Origin: Psychromonas sp. MB-3u-54
GTDB lineage: Bacteria > Pseudomonadota > Gammaproteobacteria > Enterobacterales > Psychromonadaceae
Assembly: GCF_002836415.1 (NCBI RefSeq)
Contig: NZ_PJBP01000177.1
Coordinates: 1 to 59,709 of the forward strand
Direction: 5' to 3'
Length of the DNA: 59,709 nt
The first letter of the stretch is position 1. Each line of letters opens with the position of its first letter. The notes under the pieces are model-generated. The model was not told where the DNA came from. It searched no databases and worked only from the letters and a program-made list of their open reading frames with translations. Below are positions 56,486 to 59,709 of the stretch, one piece after another. A program made the translations under genes and the position numbers.

Positions 56486-56505
56486 AACCAATCCTCCTAA
56501 TAAAT

Positions 56506-58413
56506 TTAACGGCGTGTAATGATTTCTTCTTTAATGTAAGCGGCAAAATCTTCTACTTTGAATTTACCTAAATCATCACCTTTACGTGTTCTTACCGCAA
56601 CTTCACCTGCTTCGACTTCTTGATCACCGATAACAAGTAAATACGGAACACGTTTTAATGTATGCTCACGGATTTTAAAGCCTATCTTCTCATTTCTCAA
56701 GTCCGAAATGGCTCTAATGCCTGATTTTTTTAATTTATTTACAACTTCGTCGACAAAAGCAGACTGTTTATCGGTAATATTCATTACCACCACCTGTTTT
56801 GGTGATAACCATGTCGGATAAACGCCAGCATACTCTTCCGTTAGAATACCAATAAAACGTTCTAAAGAACCTAAAATAGCGCGGTGAATCATAACCGGTG
56901 TATGTCGTTCATTATCTTCACCAACAAAAGAAGCGTCTAAACGGCCTGGCATTGAAAAATCTAGTTGGATTGTACCACATTGCCAACCACGACCTAAACA
57001 ATCATATAAAGTAAATTCGATTTTAGGCCCATAAAAAGCCCCTTCACCCGGTAATAGACCATAATTGATATTATTTATGTCCAATGCATTAGCCAAAGCC
57101 CCTTCTGCTTTATCCCAAGTCGCATCATCTCCCACACGTTGATCTGGGCGGGTAGATAGTTTGACCGCAATATCATCAAAACCAAATGTTTTGTAACATT
57201 CAAATACCATCTGGATACAAGCAGAGACTTCGTCAAGAATTTGTTCTTCCGTACAGAAGATATGGGCATCATCCTGAGTAAAGGCACGTACACGCATTAA
57301 ACCGTGTAATGAGCCAGACGGTTCGTTACGGTGACAGGAGCCAAACTCGGCCATACGCAGCGGCAAATCGCGATAAGACTTCAATCCCTGGTTGAAGATT
57401 TGTAAATGTCCCGGGCAGTTCATTGGCTTAATCGCATAGTCACGATGTTCAGAACTAGTACAGAACATATTGTCTTTGTATTTACCCCAATGTCCCGATT
57501 TCTCCCAAAGAGCACGATCCAGGATTTGTGGCGCTTTTACTTCTTGGTAGTTATAAGCTTCAGTTTGTTCTCGCACATATTTTTCGAGTTCGCGATAAAT
57601 TGTCCAGCCATTACTATGCCAAAAAACCATACCAGGCGCTTCTTCCTGCATATGATAAAGATCTAGCTGTTTACCAATTTTACGGTGATCACGTTTGGCC
57701 GCTTCTTCAAGACGTTTTAAATACGCATTAAGTTGTTTTTTGTCAGCCCAAGCGGTGCCATAAATTCTTTGTAACATTTTATTATCTGAATTGCCGCGCC
57801 AATATGCGCCTGCGACCTTCATCAGTTTAAAGTATTGACAGAATTTCATCACCGGCACATGTGGTCCGCGGCACATATCAATATATTCTTGATGGTGGTA
57901 TAACCCGGGACGATCATCAGGGTGGATACCTTCAAGAATCTCTAATTTATAGGACTCGTCACGCTCAGTGAAGAGCGCTTTTGCTTCTTCTACTGATACT
58001 TTTTTCTTAATCACAGTATAATTAGTTTTCACTAATTCGTTCATACGCTTAGAAATTTTTGCCAACTCTTCATCATTGATGGTGACATCACAATCAATAT
58101 CGTAATAAAAGCCATTTTCAATCGTCGGACCAATTGCCATCTTAGCGTTAGGATAAAGCTGCTTAATAGCATGCCCTAGAAGATGCGCACATGAGTGACG
58201 TAAAATTTCTAAACCTTGGTCATCTTTTGCGGTAATAATTGCAATGTTAGCGTCTTTCTCAATAGGATCACATGCATCAACTAACTGACCGTCAACTCGT
58301 CCGGCAATACATGCTTTGGCAAGACCGGGGCCGATATCGGCAGCGATTTCCATTATTGAGGTAGTGTTATCGAATTGACGTTGATTACCGTCGGGTAGAG
58401 TAATAATGGGCAT
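56506..58413 (-). CDS. thrS: Threonyl-tRNA synthetase
   Basis: A 635-residue class II synthetase. In order: N-terminal TGS domain ([14 protein letters not shown]), editing domain with [16 protein letters not shown] and CRGPHVP, the catalytic core with motif 2 ([20 protein letters not shown]) and zinc ligands in MNCPGH, DDAHIF and [10 protein letters not shown], and the anticodon domain. ATG 58413 has a GAGGA site and matches the E. coli start. First gene of the translation operon. Confidence 0.98.
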   Translation of the reverse strand: MPIITLPDGNQRQFDNTTSIMEIAADIGPGLAKACIAGRVDGQLVDACDPIEKDANIAIITAKDDQGLEILRHSCAHLLGHAIKQLYPNAKMAIGPTIENGFYYDIDCDVTINDEELAKISKRMNELVKTNYTVIKKKVSVEEAKALFTERDESYKLEILEGIHPDDRPGLYHHQEYIDMCRGPHVPVMKFCQYFKLMKVAGAYWRGNSDNKMLQRIYGTAWADKKQLNAYLKRLEEAAKRDHRKIGKQLDLYHMQEEAPGMVFWHSNGWTIYRELEKYVREQTEAYNYQEVKAPQILDRALWEKSGHWGKYKDNMFCTSSEHRDYAIKPMNCPGHLQIFNQGLKSYRDLPLRMAEFGSCHRNEPSGSLHGLMRVRAFTQDDAHIFCTEEQILDEVSACIQMVFECYKTFGFDDIAVKLSTRPDQRVGDDATWDKAEGALANALDINNINYGLLPGEGAFYGPKIEFTLYDCLGRGWQCGTIQLDFSMPGRLDASFVGEDNERHTPVMIHRAILGSLERFIGILTEEYAGVYPTWLSPKQVVVMNITDKQSAFVDEVVNKLKKSGIRAISDLRNEKIGFKIREHTLKRVPYLLVIGDQEVEAGEVAVRTRKGDDLGKFKVEDFAAYIKEEIITRR

Positions 58414-58613
58414 GCTGTATTTCCTCACAGTGATGCTTCCAACCAAAAAGCATTTGTATAATTGATAAATAAGCTGCGCATTTTAAAGGAATATAACGCT
58501 TATGAAAAGCGCCAATTTCCAAGGATCGAAAAGTAGCGTTTAATAGAGGGGGTGTTGAAGATTAAAATGCGCATAAATGAGGTGCGGATGACAACGTCTG
58601 CCAACCGAATCTA

Positions 58614-58877
58614 TTATGTCTCTTTTTTTACTTTCTTTTCGGGCGTAAAGCTATTACCTTTAAATAAACTCATTACAGCCTCTTTGTTACTGGCAAGGTA
58701 TAAACCTAATTCCTCCAATTGCTGATCATCAAGTGTTACTGTGCTGGCACCAATAAATTCGGCGAGTTGGTCTGCACTGTCTAACATTTTGTCATATGCA
58801 TCAGCTTCTTTTTTACTGGTAAAGGTCATTTTTTCAACACCTTTTCTTTCTACAATATATTTTACGATTATTGCCAC
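58614..58877 (-). CDS. yebG: DNA-damage-inducible protein YebG
   Basis: An 87-residue protein with the YebG core VEKMTFTSKKEADAYDKMLD and a C-terminal Lys/Glu tail. YebG is an SOS-induced protein of unknown biochemical role in E. coli. A candidate LexA operator lies about 42 nt upstream of the ATG, consistent with that regulation. Confidence 0.94.
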   Translation of the reverse strand: MAIIVKYIVERKGVEKMTFTSKKEADAYDKMLDSADQLAEFIGASTVTLDDQQLEELGLYLASNKEAVMSLFKGNSFTPEKKVKKET

Positions 58878-58918
58878 GGTGGCCTCTTTAAAATGTAATA
58901 ATAAATTAAATTTTATTC

Positions 58919-58934
58919 ATGTGTTTTTATACAG
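58919..58934 (-). promoter_or_regulatory. Candidate LexA (SOS) box upstream of yebG
   Basis: On the minus strand CTGTATAAAAACACAT fits the LexA consensus CTGT-N8-ACAG except for the last base, with an A/T-rich centre as usual. It lies 42-57 nt before the yebG start, within the yebG/pqiA-like divergent promoter region. Confidence 0.6.
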
Positions 58935-59025
58935 TACTAAACTCAAGCTAAAATTGCAAACCTTTGTTAAATACACATTTTTTTGCTATCTTTCTCATTA
59001 ACCCATAATAATATGAATTTATTCA

Positions 59026-59622
59026 ATGAAAACAATAATCTGCCGGCATTGTGATATGGTTTCAAATGTTCCCCGCCTGCCTATAAACTGTGTGGCTAAA
59101 TGCTGCCGTTGCGGAGGAGCAATATATAAAAATATTAAGTGCAGTCCTTCTGTATTACTGGCGCTCACTTTAAGCGCATTACTTATCATGGTCCCGGCTT
59201 TTTACTTCCCGTTAATTTCAGTTAATTTACTGGGGATTACCGAGGACACAAATTTATTGCAGGGGGCATTGATGATGCTTGATAATGCACCCGTTGTCTC
59301 CGTTGCCGTATTATTTTGCGCCGTCATCGCCCCCACCTTACTGCTCTCATGTATTGCCTTTAGCAGTGCTTGTTTAACCTATAATTACTTTCCAGCTTAT
59401 CTGCCAAAGATTTTACATATCACCCACTCTTTGACCCATTGGTCAATGTTAGAGGTCTATATGATTAGCTTAATGGTCGCTATCTTTAAATTGATGAATT
59501 ATGCAGATTTATATATTGGTTCTGGTTTCTATTTTTTTATCACTCTAATGCTATTGGATATGACGATTATCAGTAATTATAGCAATCATGCTTATTGGGA
59601 GCGTTATATCAATGCTGACTAA
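59026..59622 (+). CDS. PqiA/LetA-family membrane protein, single-domain
   Basis: A 198-residue inner-membrane protein with one PqiA domain: an N-terminal zinc-ribbon-like CRHCDMV ... CRCGG, then four helices including VPAFYFPLISVNLLG. Full-length PqiA and LetA (YebS) of E. coli have two such domains (about 420 residues) and work with an MCE protein to move lipids between membranes. Here the second domain seems to be the next, overlapping gene, a split form seen in other marine species. A 34-bp stretch of its end recurs at the window edge. Confidence 0.85.
   Translation: MKTIICRHCDMVSNVPRLPINCVAKCCRCGGAIYKNIKCSPSVLLALTLSALLIMVPAFYFPLISVNLLGITEDTNLLQGALMMLDNAPVVSVAVLFCAVIAPTLLLSCIAFSSACLTYNYFPAYLPKILHITHSLTHWSMLEVYMISLMVAIFKLMNYADLYIGSGFYFFITLMLLDMTIISNYSNHAYWERYINAD
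59551..59584 (+). repeat. 34-bp direct repeat, copy 1 (3' end of the PqiA-like gene)
   Basis: CTATTGGATATGACGATTAT and the next 14 bases recur at 59675-59708 with one mismatch (T to C). Both copies are read in frame as LLDMTIISNYS. Confidence 0.95.
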
Positions 59623-59709
59623 TAGTGCGATAAACAGTGCAATAGCAGGAAAAACAGGGATAGAACAAGGACGGCTACTGGATATGACGATTATCAGTAA
59701 TTATAGCAC
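59612..59709 (+). CDS. Second PqiA-like gene, partial (start only)
   Basis: An ATG at 59612 inside the end of the previous gene (11-nt overlap) opens a frame running off the window. The first residues, MLTNSAINSAIAGKTGIEQG, are a plausible start for the second half of a split PqiA/LetA protein, where a zinc-ribbon CxxC should soon follow. Instead the sequence turns into a repeat of the end of the first gene (RLLDMTIISNYS), so the last 35 bases may be misassembled. Confidence 0.5.
   Translation, partial: MLTNSAINSAIAGKTGIEQGRLLDMTIISNYS
59675..59708 (+). repeat. 34-bp direct repeat, copy 2 (window edge)
   Basis: Near-identical copy of 59551-59584, 124 bp downstream, ending one base before the end of the window. 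Its position at the very edge suggests an assembly artefact, though a real short duplication is possible. Confidence 0.95.

Overview
The window is about 60 kb of gammaproteobacterial chromosome with low-to-moderate GC content. Gene content and order (cysS/ppiB-lpxH, proQ-prc, trhP-yfhL, sapABCDF, lolCDE, mfd-csiV, rluC/rne, trxB, nlpI, queA-tgt-yajC-secD-secF, thrS-infC-rpmI-rplT, yebG), together with several families of short inverted-repeat elements typical of marine bacteria, point to a marine, probably cold-adapted relative of Psychromonas/Alteromonadales. The genus is an inference; no rRNA gene is present. I found no tRNA, rRNA, CRISPR array or intact insertion sequence.

Layout. 1-3.2 kb: the 3' part of priC overlapping the tiny rsmS gene, then (minus) acyP behind a LysE/RhtB exporter gene whose start is out of frame by one pentanucleotide repeat, then cysS. 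3.2-7.3 kb: ppiB-lpxH (plus) facing proQ-prc (minus). 7.5-10.5 kb: tRNA hydroxylase trhP, its ferredoxin yfhL and a MATE exporter. 10.9-16.2 kb: the complete sapABCDF peptide ABC transporter, whose two ATPases carry complementary active-site substitutions. 16.4-20.3 kb: a degenerate GGDEF-EAL receptor, ttcA and tpiA. 20.3-21.2 kb: a repeat-rich non-coding island.

21.2-31.6 kb (minus): the most interesting region, an eleven-gene envelope cluster. It encodes an SH3b protein, an outer-membrane beta-barrel, a small periplasmic protein, three TPR proteins (two of them lipoproteins), a small periplasmic protein, a TolQ/ExbB-like channel, two ExbD/TolR-like proteins and a TonB-like protein with an AgmX/PglI-type C-terminus. 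The parts list and order resemble the Myxococcus Agl-Glt gliding motor and Nfs spore-coat machine, but without cytoplasmic signalling domains, so it looks like a minimal proton-driven trans-envelope machine of unknown job.

32-41.4 kb: the Bax-inhibitor-1 family gene yccA, a tandem array of 82-83 bp units that copies the 3' end of lolE, lolCDE (lipoprotein release), mfd and csiV. 41.4-47.9 kb: a HAD phosphatase, rluC, rne (with a 25-unit hexapeptide repeat in its scaffold) and trxB. 48-59.7 kb: nlpI, secF-secD-yajC (with a MITE inserted between yajC and secD), tgt, queA, the rplT-rpmI-infC-thrS translation operon (infC apparently starts at AUA), the SOS gene yebG with a candidate LexA site, and a split PqiA/LetA-type gene pair running off the end.

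How it fits together: much of the window concerns the cell envelope (LpxH, Prc with its adaptor NlpI, LolCDE, SecDF-YajC, CsiV, the PqiA proteins and the Glt-like machine) or RNA and translation (ProQ, RNase E, RluC, TtcA, TrhP, Tgt, QueA, IF3, L20/L35, two tRNA synthetases). At least four mobile-type miniature elements sit in the gaps between these core genes.
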